A stretch of DNA of 64,000 bases, from the NCBI RefSeq assembly GCF_027853965.1, contig NZ_JAQGLB010000012.1, positions 62,001 through 126,000 on the forward strand. Reading direction: 5' to 3'. The position numbers and the translations under genes are program-made. Positions 37,034 to 46,163 of the stretch are shown here, piece after piece. The number at the start of each line of letters is the position of its first letter. The stretch's first letter is position 1. This DNA is from Saccharopolyspora indica (GTDB lineage Bacteria > Actinomycetota > Actinomycetes > Mycobacteriales > Pseudonocardiaceae). The notes below the pieces were generated by a model. That model made no database searches. It was not told where the DNA came from and saw nothing but the letters and a program-made list of their open reading frames with translations.

Positions 37034-38242
37034 GTGACGATTCGACGATCATCAAACGATCGGTTGCGCCTCAGCACGCTGCTCGTCCTCGCCGTGGGCA
37101 CCTTCGCGGTCGGCGCGGACGGCTTCATCCTCAACGGGCTGCTGTCCGAAATCGCCCGGGATCTCCGGGTTTCCGAATCGATGGCGGGTCAGCTGACGAC
37201 GCTGTTCGCGGTGACCTACGCGGTGGGCTCGCCGGTCATCGCGTCGGTGACCGGCAGCTGGGACCGGCGGGTGCTGCTCGGCGGCGGGCTCGCGCTGTTC
37301 ACGGTCGGCATGGCGGGGCAGGCGCTCGGCACGACTTTCGCGGTGGTGGCGGTGGCCAGGGTGCTGGCGGCGCTCGGCGCGGCGGCGTTCCAGGCGAACG
37401 CCTACGCGGTGGCCGGCGCGCTCGCCGCCCCGGAGCAGCGCGGCCGGGCGCTGGCGACGGTGGCCGCGGGGATGACCGCCTCGACGGTGCTCGGGGTGCC
37501 GCTCGGAGTGCTCGGCGGGCAGTGGTTCGGCTGGCGCGCGGTGATGTGGGCGATCGGCGTGGTCGGCGTGCTGGTGGCCGTCGCGATCCCGGTCCTGCCG
37601 CAGGTGCGGCTACCGGTGGTCGGACTGCGCGAGCGGCTCGCGGTCCTGGTGCGCCCGGCGGTGGTGAAGGTCCTGCTGATCACGGTCGTCGGCATGTTCG
37701 CCAGCTTCACCGTCTTCGCCTACCTGCCGGTGCTGCTCGGCTCCGCGGCACCGGGAGCGATGCTGTCCTGGGTGCTGGTGGCCTTCGGCATCGGCCAGGT
37801 GACGGGCAACTCGCTGGCGGGCCGCGGCACCGACGGCTTCGGCCCGAAGCGGGTCCTGCTGCTCGCGCTGGCGGGCATGGCCCTGATGTTCGCCCTGCTC
37901 AACTGGGCCGCGCTGGCGCTCCCGACAACCCTGCTGATCGGCTTCGGCGCGGGAGCCTTCAGCGGAATGCTGATGGTGCCCCAGCAGCACCGACTGTTCG
38001 AGCTGGCCGCGGACGCCCCGACGGTGGCCCTCGGCCTGAACGGCTCGGCGATCTACGTCGGAGCGGGCCTCGGCTCGGCGATCGGCGGAACGGTCCTGGC
38101 AACAGCGGGCACGCCCTGGCTGGCCCCAACAGCAGCGGCGATCGCCCTGTTGGGCCTCCTCGTAGCCGTCAAAACCACCACCTCACCGGCGAAAACCCCA
38201 AATCTGGCACAACCGGGACCCCTCCCGGCCAAGACGCAATAA
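37034..38242 (+). CDS. MFS efflux transporter
   Basis: 402 residues, about twelve membrane helices in two halves. The first half shows GADGFILNGLLSEIARDL at helix 1 and SWDRRVLLGGG in the helix 2-3 loop; the second shows RGTDGFGPKRVLLL. It is like the AraJ/chloramphenicol-efflux branch (DHA1). The substrate cannot be told. GTG 37034; paired with the divergent ArsR gene as a drug- or metabolite-responsive unit inserted in the ESX region. Confidence 0.88.
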   Translation: MTIRRSSNDRLRLSTLLVLAVGTFAVGADGFILNGLLSEIARDLRVSESMAGQLTTLFAVTYAVGSPVIASVTGSWDRRVLLGGGLALFTVGMAGQALGTTFAVVAVARVLAALGAAAFQANAYAVAGALAAPEQRGRALATVAAGMTASTVLGVPLGVLGGQWFGWRAVMWAIGVVGVLVAVAIPVLPQVRLPVVGLRERLAVLVRPAVVKVLLITVVGMFASFTVFAYLPVLLGSAAPGAMLSWVLVAFGIGQVTGNSLAGRGTDGFGPKRVLLLALAGMALMFALLNWAALALPTTLLIGFGAGAFSGMLMVPQQHRLFELAADAPTVALGLNGSAIYVGAGLGSAIGGTVLATAGTPWLAPTAAAIALLGLLVAVKTTTSPAKTPNLAQPGPLPAKTQ

Positions 38243-38385
38243 GTTCGGCCACCTCGGGGGCGGCGGCCGGGCGCGGGGAGGGGTTCGCGCCCGGCCGCCG
38301 GGGTGGGCCGGTGCGGCGGTGGCCGGGGGATGTCGTGCCGCACCGACCCGGCTTCGGGGTCGGGGTTCTGTGAGGTGGTGGGGGT

Positions 38386-38427
38386 CGTGAGTGCGTAACA
38401 GTGTTCGAACGCTGTTACGCACTCACG
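38386..38427. repeat. Palindrome of the 16-10-16 layout (TTCGAA centre)
   Basis: Perfect 16-base arms (CGTGAGTGCGTAACAG and complement) around TGTTCGAACG. Stem base CGTGAG and geometry match repeat C, but the loop and inner stem differ. It lies between the MFS gene and a convergent small membrane protein gene. Confidence 0.85.
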
Positions 38428-38432
38428 AGCCT

Positions 38433-38762
38433 TTACCTGCGGAGGTGGTGGCGTCCGGTGGGTTGGTCGTCGGGGTCGATGTCGGGGAACTGAAGCTCGG
38501 GCCCGGTTCCGGGTTGTGCTGGTGGTTCGAGCGTTATGGGTGGTTGCTCGCGGCGACGTGCATGAGCACCGCTGTCGGTGGTGGTGCGGTGGCGTTCGGC
38601 TTCGACGTCGGCGATGAGGTGCCACACCGTGTACTCACCGTCCCCTGTCCCGGCGTGCTGGCCGGTGGCGAATCTCAAGCCCCCGAACGGGACCTGGGTA
38701 GCGATGAGGGCGATCAGGAAGACGTTGAACAGCAGGAACGTGCTGAGCTGGATCCAGAACAT
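38433..38762 (-). CDS. Small single-pass membrane protein
   Basis: 109 residues: a membrane helix at residues 3-23 (WIQLSTFLLFNVFLIALIATQ), then a hydrophilic Pro/His-rich tail. ATG 38762 is chosen; a TTG at 38801 would begin inside a repeat D palindrome and is unlikely. Function unknown. Confidence 0.55.
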   Translation of the reverse strand: MFWIQLSTFLLFNVFLIALIATQVPFGGLRFATGQHAGTGDGEYTVWHLIADVEAERHRTTTDSGAHARRREQPPITLEPPAQPGTGPELQFPDIDPDDQPTGRHHLRR

Positions 38763-38796
38763 GGCGGGTGGGTGTCCTTCCGTGGTGGGGGCGGTG

Positions 38797-38856
38797 GTCA
38801 ATTTCGTACGAAATTGACGTTCACCCGGGTGACGGTCAATTTCGTACGAAATTGAC
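38797..38856. repeat. Repeat D tandem palindrome pair
   Basis: Two identical 22-base perfect palindromes (half-site GTCAATTTCGT) at 38797-38818 and 38835-38856 flank a TCACCCGGGTGA palindrome. The whole 60 bases are almost self-complementary. The same 22-base unit occurs at 61862-61883 and 62054-62075. Confidence 0.92.
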
Positions 38857-38900
38857 GCGGGGCCTGTGTGCGGCCTGGCTGTCGTGGGAGGGGTGTGGGG

Positions 38901-39116
38901 TCAGGGGCCTTTGTCGGCGAGGTGGTGCCAGCACTTCATGCAGGACTTCTCTCGGACCCAGTCCACTTCGGAGCGGTCGTGGAGTTCGGCGGCTGGGGTC
39001 TTCGCTCCGCAGTAGGCCTCGGCCTGCTCGTCCGGTGGGGTTTTCGTTGCTGCGATGGGGAAAGCGTGGCGGCCTCCTGTGACCGGGCGCCACACGTACT
39101 TCAAGTAGCCCGACAT
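38901..39116 (-). CDS. Small zinc-finger protein (zf-HC3-like)
   Basis: 71 residues with His-17, Cys-36, Cys-59 and Cys-62 as likely metal ligands (GRHAFP, AYCGAK, CMKCW). The pattern matches short actinobacterial zinc-finger proteins that often sit beside XRE/DUF397 pairs. ATG 39116 with GAAGGGAG upstream. Divergent from the XRE gene. Role unknown. Confidence 0.7.
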   Translation of the reverse strand: MSGYLKYVWRPVTGGRHAFPIAATKTPPDEQAEAYCGAKTPAAELHDRSEVDWVREKSCMKCWHHLADKGP

Positions 39117-39172
39117 CCTCGGCTCCCTTCGGTCTTTCGGCGATACTTAGAGTCTGTCGTTGGTGGTGCAAG

Positions 39173-39182
39173 TCTTGCAAGA
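39173..39182. promoter_or_regulatory. Palindrome TCTTGCAAGA in the zinc-finger/XRE gap
   Basis: Perfect 10-base palindrome, partly overlapping a direct TGCAAG repeat, 51 bases before the XRE start. It is a possible autoregulatory site. Confidence 0.35.
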
Positions 39183-39233
39183 TCCACGATTGGGTGGATC
39201 GAAAACCCAGGTGGGGAGCCGTAAGGTGTTCGC

Positions 39234-40076
39234 GTGTCGAATACGCCGAGAGCTCGCGCCCTAGCCAAGGAACTCCGCGCTGCGCGGAACGAAGTCGGTC
39301 TGTCGATGAAGCTCGTCGGACAGCAGATCGGCTGGTCCGAGGCGAAGGTCAGCCGCGTTGAGAATGCCAAGCAGGGGGTCTCCGAGTCCGACGTGTCGGC
39401 GATCCTCGCCGTCCTCCGGGTTACGGGTTCGGATCGCGAACGCCTGCTCAAGATGGCCCGCGAAATAGATCAACCTGCATGGTGGGAACTAGGTCGCGAG
39501 CTTCCGCAGCAATTGACGGCGCTCATCGATGCGGAGCAACGAGCCACGCGGATCACCGACGTAACACTGAGCATGCTTCCCGGGTTGCTTCAAACCCGTG
39601 CGTATACAAGGGCGATCATGGAAGCGGCGGGCGTGGACCCCGATGAGGTCGACGACCTGGTCTCGATTCGGCAGGTGCGCCAGGGGATCTTGAGTAAACG
39701 CGATCCTGCCGACTTGCGCTGCTTCATCGATGAAGCAGCGTTGCTGCGACCGGTCGGTGGCCCGAGCGTGATGGCTGACCAGCTGCTTCACATCGCATCG
39801 GCAAGTGCGCAGCCGAACGTCAGCGTGCAGGTCATCCCCTTGGCCTTGGGAGCTCATGCAGGCCTGGCCGGGACCTTCGTCTTGTTCGAGTTCGTTAAGG
39901 CAAGGCCGGTCGTGTACGTCGAGGCCCGTAGTTCTGGTGCCTTCCTCGACGAGCCTGACGACGTCGCGTTGTTCTCGGATGCTGTTGAACGTGTGGTGAA
40001 GGTGGCCTCCTCTGAAGCTGATTCGCGCGAGATACTGCGTGAGTACGCGAATCGGTATGAGAGCGAGGCAGGATGA
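39234..40076 (+). CDS. XRE-family regulator with DUF5753 domain
   Basis: 280 residues: a helix-turn-helix in residues 8-62 or so (LAKELRAARNEVGLSMKLVG, WSEAKVSRVENAK) and a C-terminal DUF5753 sensor-like domain (MLPGLLQTRAYTRAIM, VQVIPLALGAHAGLAGTF). GTG 39234. It overlaps the DUF397 gene by four bases. Such pairs are abundant in Streptomyces and relatives, where some control development or antibiotic production. Confidence 0.92.
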   Translation: MSNTPRARALAKELRAARNEVGLSMKLVGQQIGWSEAKVSRVENAKQGVSESDVSAILAVLRVTGSDRERLLKMAREIDQPAWWELGRELPQQLTALIDAEQRATRITDVTLSMLPGLLQTRAYTRAIMEAAGVDPDEVDDLVSIRQVRQGILSKRDPADLRCFIDEAALLRPVGGPSVMADQLLHIASASAQPNVSVQVIPLALGAHAGLAGTFVLFEFVKARPVVYVEARSSGAFLDEPDDVALFSDAVERVVKVASSEADSREILREYANRYESEAG

Positions 40077-40261
40077 CGCCTGAGTTAGCTGGCTGGCGGG
40101 TGTCGAGTTACAGCGGCCCGCAAGGCAACTGCGTTGAGGTGGCTGGTGGGGTTGAGGTTGTTGGGGTTCGGGACTCGAAGGATCCCGGTGGGGCTGTGTT
40201 GGCGTTTCCTCGGAGGCAGTGGGCGACGTTCGTCTCAGGGTTGCGGGATCGTCGCTGGTGA
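40073..40261 (+). CDS. DUF397 protein
   Basis: 62 residues with the DUF397 signatures WRVSSYSGPQGNCVEVA, VGVRDSKDPGGAVLAF and WATFVSGLR. ATGA overlap with the XRE gene. Members act with the XRE partner in a toxin-antitoxin-like or signalling pair in some species; no specific role can be assigned here. Confidence 0.92.
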   Translation: MTPELAGWRVSSYSGPQGNCVEVAGGVEVVGVRDSKDPGGAVLAFPRRQWATFVSGLRDRRW

Positions 40262-40395
40262 GGTGGGCTGTCTGAGTCGTTCGTGAGGGAAGTTCCGCGA
40301 ACGGTGTCCACTTCAGGGTGGGCCTCTTGTACTCTCTGCTGTCGTGATCACACCAGCGTGTGACGTGCACTGATCACGAACGGGGAGGGGACTCC

Positions 40396-40806
40396 GTGAC
40401 GACGGGGATGGAAGGCTTCGCCGCCGGCGCCAGCGCGCTCGCAGGACAGGCCGCAGGCCTGCGCGCTGCAGTCGACAGCGGCAAGGTCAGGATGACGCCG
40501 GACGCCGCCGAGCGCGTGGCCAAGATCTACGACGACAAGGCCGATGACCTTCGGCGAAAGACCAGCGATGCGCAGCGGTTGATCGTCAACGGCATTTACG
40601 GCGACTGCTTCATCGGCAGGGATCTTGAGCGGAAGTTCAACGAGAAGGTGACCGGGCCGGAGAGTGCGCCGGATGCCGGGCTGCTCCCGATCCTTCGTAA
40701 GACGGAGGAGATCTTGCGCAACATGGCGCAAGCGTTCCGTGATTCGGCACGTGAGATGACGAACGCCGACGACGAGAGCGCTCACAACGTGAGGCGGAGT
40801 GTCTGA
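40396..40806 (+). CDS. Helical protein of the PPE/EspG operon, unknown
   Basis: 136 residues, predicted mostly helical (FAAGASALAGQAAGLRAAVD, then ILRKTEEILRNMAQAFRDSA). It lacks a WXG turn but has the size and helix pattern of small ESX substrates. GTG 40396 preceded by GGGGAGGGG. First gene of an operon with a lipoprotein, a PPE-like protein and EspG. Confidence 0.65.
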   Translation: MTTGMEGFAAGASALAGQAAGLRAAVDSGKVRMTPDAAERVAKIYDDKADDLRRKTSDAQRLIVNGIYGDCFIGRDLERKFNEKVTGPESAPDAGLLPILRKTEEILRNMAQAFRDSAREMTNADDESAHNVRRSV

Positions 40807-40810
40807 TCTG

Positions 40811-41362
40811 ATGGTGGGTATGCGTAAAACACGAATCGCAGCCGTATCCGCGTTGGCGATCGCTGGTGTCATGCTCGCCGGGTGTGGAACCCCGGGCGGT
40901 GGTGGGCAGGGAGAGCCCACGTCCGATGGGTCCGGTTCGAACCCATTGGCGAGCTTTGATCCGTGCACGGCTCTCACGCCGGAGGAGATCCGTTCGTTCG
41001 GTGGAGACCCGAATGGTGAACCCGCCAGTGGCTCCTCGAAGGAGGAGGGCTGTGACTACCAGGGCGAGAAGTTCATGTTCGGCGTGTTGAAGGGCATGGA
41101 CTCGGACGAAGCCTACTGGGAACAGCGGAAGAACAGCTTCGACGTGTTCACGCCGAACCAGGTTGGATCGCACAAGGGCTTCACCGGTATCGCGCTGAGC
41201 GGTAAGGGACAGGGCGTCTGCCGCCAGATGATGTACCTCGGCAGCGGATCCGTGATCGTCGATGTCACCTATAGCTCCAACACGATTCCTGGCAGCGACG
41301 AAGAGACCTGTGCCCAGGCGACCGAGATCGCGCAGGTCGTCGAGAAGAAGCTTCCGCAGTAG
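40811..41362 (+). CDS. DUF3558-like lipoprotein
   Basis: 183 residues. Signal peptide with lipobox LAGC (Cys-25), a Gly/Ser linker, then a DUF3558-type domain (FDPCTALTPEEIRSFGGDP, CRQMMYLG, CAQATEIAQVV) with paired cysteines. Surface-anchored. ATG 40811 is chosen; ATG 40820 is an alternative. Four bases after the upstream gene. Confidence 0.8.
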   Translation: MVGMRKTRIAAVSALAIAGVMLAGCGTPGGGGQGEPTSDGSGSNPLASFDPCTALTPEEIRSFGGDPNGEPASGSSKEEGCDYQGEKFMFGVLKGMDSDEAYWEQRKNSFDVFTPNQVGSHKGFTGIALSGKGQGVCRQMMYLGSGSVIVDVTYSSNTIPGSDEETCAQATEIAQVVEKKLPQ

Positions 41363-41384
41363 GGGTTAGCCGAGGGGGAACGGC

Positions 41385-42767
41385 ATGGTTGACGTTTTCG
41401 GGGCTGTTGGAGATGGCTTCTCCAGAGTCACGGGGATAGGTGAGACGCGGGCTGAGGAGCAGCGACGTCTCATCTCGGAGGCCGCGACTGCTGCCAGCCA
41501 GAAGCGCGGGCAGCAGCTGGCCGAGCAGCAGCAGGGTCTGAACATTCAGGGCACGGACCCGGCCTCGATCGCCCAGCGCGACAACTGGAACGACTGGGAT
41601 CACGCCCGGCTGTACAACCAGCTCGGGCAGTCGTTGATGCCTGGGGACATCAACACCAACGGTCAGGACTGGGTGAAACTCGGCGAGGAGCTCGCCGAGA
41701 TCTTCGCTGATCTGGAGCCGGAGACCCGCAAGGCTGCTGGTGATGAGCTGCAAGGTGAGGCAGCGGAGGCCAGCCTCAGCGCTGCCAAGCCGCTCCAAGA
41801 GTGGGGACAGCAGTTCGGCGATGCCGTTCGCGGTACCGGGCTGAAGATCCAGGAAGCCGGGAACGCTGCTGGGCAGACGAAGGCCACCCTGGAACCTCCG
41901 AAGGAGTTCGACGGGCTCCGGAACGGGTTTCGGACCGCCATCATGCCCGGTGGCGGCCTGGTCGATGGCGCTCAGCAGATGATGGAGCAGCGGGAGGCCA
42001 CGCAGCAGGCCCGTCAGCTCGTGCAGAACGTCTACGCCTCCGGTTACGAGTCGGTCGACTCCAGCACTCCGACGTTCCCTCCGCCGGTCGATCCGCTGAA
42101 CCCTCCTCCGCCGCCGGATCAGGGGCGGAGCAACCAGCAGGCGATTTCCTCCACGCCGTCCGGGATTTCCGGGCAGCCCACCGGGAGCGTTCCCGGCGGT
42201 GGCAGCGTTCCGGGTGGCGGCAGCATTCCCGGCGGCGGTGGCCTGCCGGGTGGTGGCTACACGCCTCCGGCGCAGAGCAGCTCGCAGTGGGCCGGGCAGC
42301 CGAACCTCCCCGGGCCGGGGCTGAACGTTCCGCCGCCCGGTAGCACTCCGCCCGGTGGTGGCGGCGGTTTCCTCGGCGCGATGCCGCCCGGTGGCGGGCC
42401 TGGCGGCCCTGGTGGTCGCGGGCCCGGTGGCCTCGGCAGCCCGGGCGGCCGTGGGCCCGGCGGTGCCGGTGGCATGGGTGCTGGCGGTCGTGCCGGTGCC
42501 GGTGGTCCCGGCATGGGCGCAGGAGGCCGTGCGGGCATGGGCGGTCTCGGTGCCGGAGCCGGTGCCGGCTTCGGTGGCGCTGCCGCGGGCGGCGCTGGTG
42601 CGCGTGGTGGTGCCGGTGGCGGGATGGGCGCCGGTGCCGGTCAGCGCGGGCAGGGCAGCGAGGACCAGGAGCACGACCGGCCGAGCTGGCTCGAAGAGCA
42701 GGACGACATCTGGCTGGACGACATGCCGAGGACCGCTCCGCCGGTCTTCGGCGACTGGGGCAACTGA
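41385..42767 (+). CDS. PPE-like type VII secretion substrate
   Basis: 460 residues. The N-terminal 180 or so are long helices (WNDWDHARLYNQLGQSLMPGD, LQEWGQQFGDAVRGTGLKI) of a PPE-like fold. A Pro-rich hinge (FPPPVDPLNPPPPPD) leads into a Gly-rich region of about 190 residues. The tail has DRPSWLEEQDDIWLDDM and TAPPVFG. It lies directly before the EspG-like gene, as PPE genes do in mycobacteria, so EspG is its likely chaperone. Confidence 0.75.
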   Translation: MVDVFGAVGDGFSRVTGIGETRAEEQRRLISEAATAASQKRGQQLAEQQQGLNIQGTDPASIAQRDNWNDWDHARLYNQLGQSLMPGDINTNGQDWVKLGEELAEIFADLEPETRKAAGDELQGEAAEASLSAAKPLQEWGQQFGDAVRGTGLKIQEAGNAAGQTKATLEPPKEFDGLRNGFRTAIMPGGGLVDGAQQMMEQREATQQARQLVQNVYASGYESVDSSTPTFPPPVDPLNPPPPPDQGRSNQQAISSTPSGISGQPTGSVPGGGSVPGGGSIPGGGGLPGGGYTPPAQSSSQWAGQPNLPGPGLNVPPPGSTPPGGGGGFLGAMPPGGGPGGPGGRGPGGLGSPGGRGPGGAGGMGAGGRAGAGGPGMGAGGRAGMGGLGAGAGAGFGGAAAGGAGARGGAGGGMGAGAGQRGQGSEDQEHDRPSWLEEQDDIWLDDMPRTAPPVFGDWGN

Positions 42768-42779
42768 CGGGGGTAAAGC

Positions 42780-43601
42780 GTGTCCGAGCGTTGGCTGCTG
42801 CCACCGCTGTGGTTCGACTTCTGCTGGGAGATCGGGCGTTTCGACGAGTACCCGTTCCCGATCGCGGTGCGCTCGCACGGCGCGACGCTGGAGGAGCGGG
42901 CCGTGCTGCGCCAGCGGGCGCTGCCCGAGATGCAGGCGGCGGGGCTGATCGCCGGAACCGGTCTCGCGCCGCGTTTCGGTCAGGTGCTCGCGCAGCTGGC
43001 CAAGCCGGGGCTGTGGATCGAAGGGCTCTGGCTGCCCGACGACACCACCGATTCGCCGGTGCGGCTGATGTCGGTGGCCAGCGAGGAAGGTGCGCTGCTG
43101 CTGGTGCAGGACTCCGGCGAGTCCCAGAGCTACGGCGGTGACCTGCGCATCTCCGTGCACCCGCGGACTTCGCTGGTCGCGGCGGCGCTGCAGGGCATGC
43201 CGCCGGCTCCGCCCGGGAAGCGCCCGCGCCTGGCCGTTCCGTGCGCCGAGCTCGCGGAGCAGAAAGCCGCGTCGGACGAGAGCTTCGACGAGGTGGACAT
43301 GATGCAGTCGGCAGCGCCGGTCAGGCGCAATCAGTCGGCTGCCGATGCGCTGCGCTCCCTCCTCGCCGAGCAGCACCTCCGGGACGGGCAGTTCACCGTG
43401 AACATGCGGGACCGCAACGGCCGGATGCGCCGCTCCCAGGTGCTCAAGTGGTTCGACGCGCGCGAGCCCGACGGCCGCTACGGCATGACCCAGCAGCAGC
43501 GGCCCGGCGTCGGGGCCGAGCTGGTGCTGGCCCCGCTCGCGCCGCCGGACCTGGGCAAGGCGCTGGAGAACCGCGTCGCGGAGGTCCGCACCGCGGCCTG
43601 A
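42780..43601 (+). CDS. espG: EspG-family chaperone
   Basis: 273 residues with the EspG pattern: WFDFCWEIGRFDEYPFPI, HGATLEERAVLRQRALPEM, and a C-terminal block ending in EPDGRYGMTQQQRPG, resembling the usual DTPAGR-type site. EspG proteins bind PE-PPE dimers in the cytosol and deliver them to EccC. Twelve bases after the PPE-like gene; GTG start with GGGGG upstream. Mycobacterial ESX-4 has no EspG. Confidence 0.82.
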   Translation: MSERWLLPPLWFDFCWEIGRFDEYPFPIAVRSHGATLEERAVLRQRALPEMQAAGLIAGTGLAPRFGQVLAQLAKPGLWIEGLWLPDDTTDSPVRLMSVASEEGALLLVQDSGESQSYGGDLRISVHPRTSLVAAALQGMPPAPPGKRPRLAVPCAELAEQKAASDESFDEVDMMQSAAPVRRNQSAADALRSLLAEQHLRDGQFTVNMRDRNGRMRRSQVLKWFDAREPDGRYGMTQQQRPGVGAELVLAPLAPPDLGKALENRVAEVRTAA

Positions 43602-43668
43602 CACCTGCACCTCGTCCGGAATGTCCGGTAGATTCCGGGGCGGCCGCGTCGCATCCGGTGGCGCACTG

Positions 43669-43699
43669 TTGGTGCGTTCGCACCCTTAACCTCTAGGGT
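43669..43699 (+). promoter_or_regulatory. Possible promoter of the Hsp70-like gene
   Basis: TTGGTG at 43669-43674 and TAGGGT at 43694-43699 with a 19-base spacer, 88 bases before the start codon at 43788. The spacer is slightly long for a sigma-70-type site. Confidence 0.35.
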
Positions 43700-43787
43700 G
43701 ATCTGGGGGAGTCGGCGCGCCGAGCGATCGGCGGTCGGACGACGACGTCGCCGGGGCGGTGCTCCGGCGACGGTGAAGGAGTTCTGG

Positions 43788-45575
43788 GTGTCCCTGCACG
43801 TCTCGATCGACTTCGGCACGTCGAGCACATGCACGGTGGTCTCGGTCGGCGGCGCTGAACCACAGGTCGTGGTCATCGACGGCCAGCCGCTGGTCCCGTC
43901 CGCGGTGTTCGCCGCGGCCGACGGCACGCTGTTCGTCGGTCACGAGGCCGAGCGCCAGGCGGCGGTCGACCCCGCCCGCTTCGAGCCGCACCCGAAGCGC
44001 CGCATCGACGAGGGCGAGCTGCTGCTGGGCAGCACCGTGCTCAAGGTCGGCGAGGTGATCCGCTCGGTGCTCCAGCGCGCGGTGAACGAAGCCCGCCGCT
44101 TCGCCGGTGGTGCCGCCGTGGACCTGCTGGTCCTGACCCACCCGGCGGACTGGGGATCGGTGCGCACCGGCGAACTGCGCCAGGCCGCAACCGGTCTCGG
44201 CAAGGAGATCGTGCTCGTGCCGGAGCCGGTCGCCGCCGCGGTCTTCCACTCCGCGGGCCACGGCCTGCCCGACGGCGGCGCGCTCGCCGTGCTCGACCTC
44301 GGCGGCGGCACCGTGGACGCCAGCGTGGTGCGCAAGCAGGGCGCGTCCTTCCAGGTGCTGGCCACCCGCGGCGAGCCGAACTTCGGCGGCGCGGACATCG
44401 ACCAGGCGCTGCTGGAGCACATCGGCCACCTCGTCTCCGGCGCCGATCCCGAGGCCTGGGCCAAGCTCGTCGAGGGCCGCGAGATGGCCGACCGGCGGCG
44501 CCGCCGGGTGGTCCGCCAGGACGTGCGCGGTGCGAAGGAGACGCTGTCCCGGCACACCTACACCGACGTGCCGATGCCGCCGCCGTTCTCCGACGCGCAC
44601 GTCACCCGCGTCGACCTCGAATCCCTGATCGCCGCCCCGCTGGGCAAGGCCGCCGACCTGCTGCTCACCACGCTGCGCGAGGGCCAGGTGCAGCGCCAGC
44701 AGCTGGCCGGGGTGTTCCTCGTCGGCGGATCGAGCCGAATCCCGTTGGTATCGCGGCTGATCCACGAGCGAACCGGCGTCGTGCCGACCACATTGGACCA
44801 GCCGGAGACCGTCGTCGCGCGAGGTGCGCTGCGCGCGGTGCGGCTCGACCCGGAGCGCACCGGAGGCCTGGCGCCCGCAGGCGCCTGGGCCGGGACGACG
44901 ACCGTCCGCTCGATGCCCGTGCACTCCGCGGCGCCCGGTGTCGTCACCACGAGCGACTCGCTCAGCCGCGCCCGCACGGTCGTGATCGGCGGCAGCGACA
45001 CCACGCTGCCGGTGGCCAAGCCGCAGCGCGGCGCCAAGAACAAGCTGCCGTGGCTGATCGGCGCTGGTGCCGTCGCGGTGCTCGCCGTCGGCGCCGTCGT
45101 CGCCCTGCTGCTCACCAGCAACGGGACGGACGCGGTCGCCGCGCAGCAGGTGACCGCCTACGACTACGCGTTCAGCTACCCCGGGGACTGGGAGCAGGCG
45201 GGCGGCGACGCGTCGAAGTTCCAGACGCTGCTCCAGCCCGCGGACGGCGTGCAGGGCTCGATGATCGCGGTCGAGGAAGGCCGCCTCGGCTTCGACACCG
45301 ACACCGAGCGGGCCCGCGCGGTGCAGATGCTGCGCACCGAGTACGAGCAGTCCGTCGCGCAGGGCAAGCCGTTCGCCAAATTCGACGCATCTGCCAGTTT
45401 CGGCGGCCAGACAGTGGTGTACTACCAGGAAAACCTGCCGGAGACGACCGTCGAGTGGTTCACGCTCTACCGCGGGCAGTACAAGATGAGCGTCGGCTGC
45501 AAGTACAGCCCGGCGGGCCGGGACGACGTGCGCAGCGCGTGCGAGCAGGTCGTCCGAACGCTGGCGGTCGGCTGA
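43788..45575 (+). CDS. Hsp70-like type VII secretion-associated protein (Rv3446c family)
   Basis: 595 residues. The N-terminal 390 or so form an actin/Hsp70-type ATPase (IDFGTSSTCTVVSV, DLGGGTVDASVV, GGSSRIPLVSRLI). There is no peptide-binding Hsp70 domain. Instead a membrane helix near 420-443 leads to an extracytoplasmic domain (YAFSYPGDWEQAG, CKYSPAGRDDVRSACEQVV), the TIGR03931-type C-terminal domain of Rv3446c. GTG 43788 with AAGGAG upstream. Same position as Rv3446c in ESX-4. Confidence 0.88.
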   Translation: MSLHVSIDFGTSSTCTVVSVGGAEPQVVVIDGQPLVPSAVFAAADGTLFVGHEAERQAAVDPARFEPHPKRRIDEGELLLGSTVLKVGEVIRSVLQRAVNEARRFAGGAAVDLLVLTHPADWGSVRTGELRQAATGLGKEIVLVPEPVAAAVFHSAGHGLPDGGALAVLDLGGGTVDASVVRKQGASFQVLATRGEPNFGGADIDQALLEHIGHLVSGADPEAWAKLVEGREMADRRRRRVVRQDVRGAKETLSRHTYTDVPMPPPFSDAHVTRVDLESLIAAPLGKAADLLLTTLREGQVQRQQLAGVFLVGGSSRIPLVSRLIHERTGVVPTTLDQPETVVARGALRAVRLDPERTGGLAPAGAWAGTTTVRSMPVHSAAPGVVTTSDSLSRARTVVIGGSDTTLPVAKPQRGAKNKLPWLIGAGAVAVLAVGAVVALLLTSNGTDAVAAQQVTAYDYAFSYPGDWEQAGGDASKFQTLLQPADGVQGSMIAVEEGRLGFDTDTERARAVQMLRTEYEQSVAQGKPFAKFDASASFGGQTVVYYQENLPETTVEWFTLYRGQYKMSVGCKYSPAGRDDVRSACEQVVRTLAVG

Positions 45576-45677
45576 GCAGAAGCGCAAATCGCGGTGTCGA
45601 TCACGCCGCTCGCTTTCCAGCTCCGGCGCGCAAAAGGAATTCGCTCGCGCAAAGCCGGGCGGGGAAGGCGCTTTGAC

Positions 45678-46025
45678 ATGGACGCAGCAGCAGAATCCGT
45701 CCGCAAATTCCGCACCGAGCTCGCCGCCGCGGTGGGCCGCGGGCAGCGCGCCCGCGCCGATGCGCACCGCCGCACCGCCGATTTCCGGCGGGACACCGAA
45801 GAACTCGCCGAGCGCGCCGGGCGGACCGGTGACGGCGAGCAGCGCGCTGAGGCATTGGCGCACCGCAACCGGATGGGCCTGGAAGTGCCGGAGCTGACCG
45901 GACCGATTCCCGCCGAAGAGACCGCCGTTGCCGACGAGAAGACGCCGAAGACCGGGAAATCGCAAGAGCAAACGCCGTCCGACGGTAGCGATCTCGACTT
46001 TTCACAAGCGCAAATCATGCGATGA
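45678..46025 (+). CDS. Small charged protein before the WXG100 pair
   Basis: 115 residues, highly charged, with helices (AAAESVRKFRTELAAAVGRG, RDTEELAERAGRTGD) and a hydrophilic tail. No membrane segment. ATG 45678 has GGGAAGG upstream. The location between the Hsp70-like gene and the esx pair suggests a role in secretion; no family recognised. Confidence 0.6.
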   Translation: MDAAAESVRKFRTELAAAVGRGQRARADAHRRTADFRRDTEELAERAGRTGDGEQRAEALAHRNRMGLEVPELTGPIPAEETAVADEKTPKTGKSQEQTPSDGSDLDFSQAQIMR

Positions 46026-46163
46026 CCTGCGGGTTCCGCGCGCGGCGTTTACATCAGCAACGGGTTCCCCGGAAATCCAGGACAACGTGGAACCGATCGT
46101 GGCAATGTCTGCGTCGTAGGTTCATCCGAACTTGCTGACGAGTTTGAAGGGGGTCATCCAGAG

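Noticed and set aside
41265..43610. 781-codon minus-strand frame over the PPE-like and EspG genes
   Set aside because: Repetitive Thr/Gly/Ala product is the complement of Gly-rich coding sequence; the plus-strand genes have ribosome binding sites and operon spacing.
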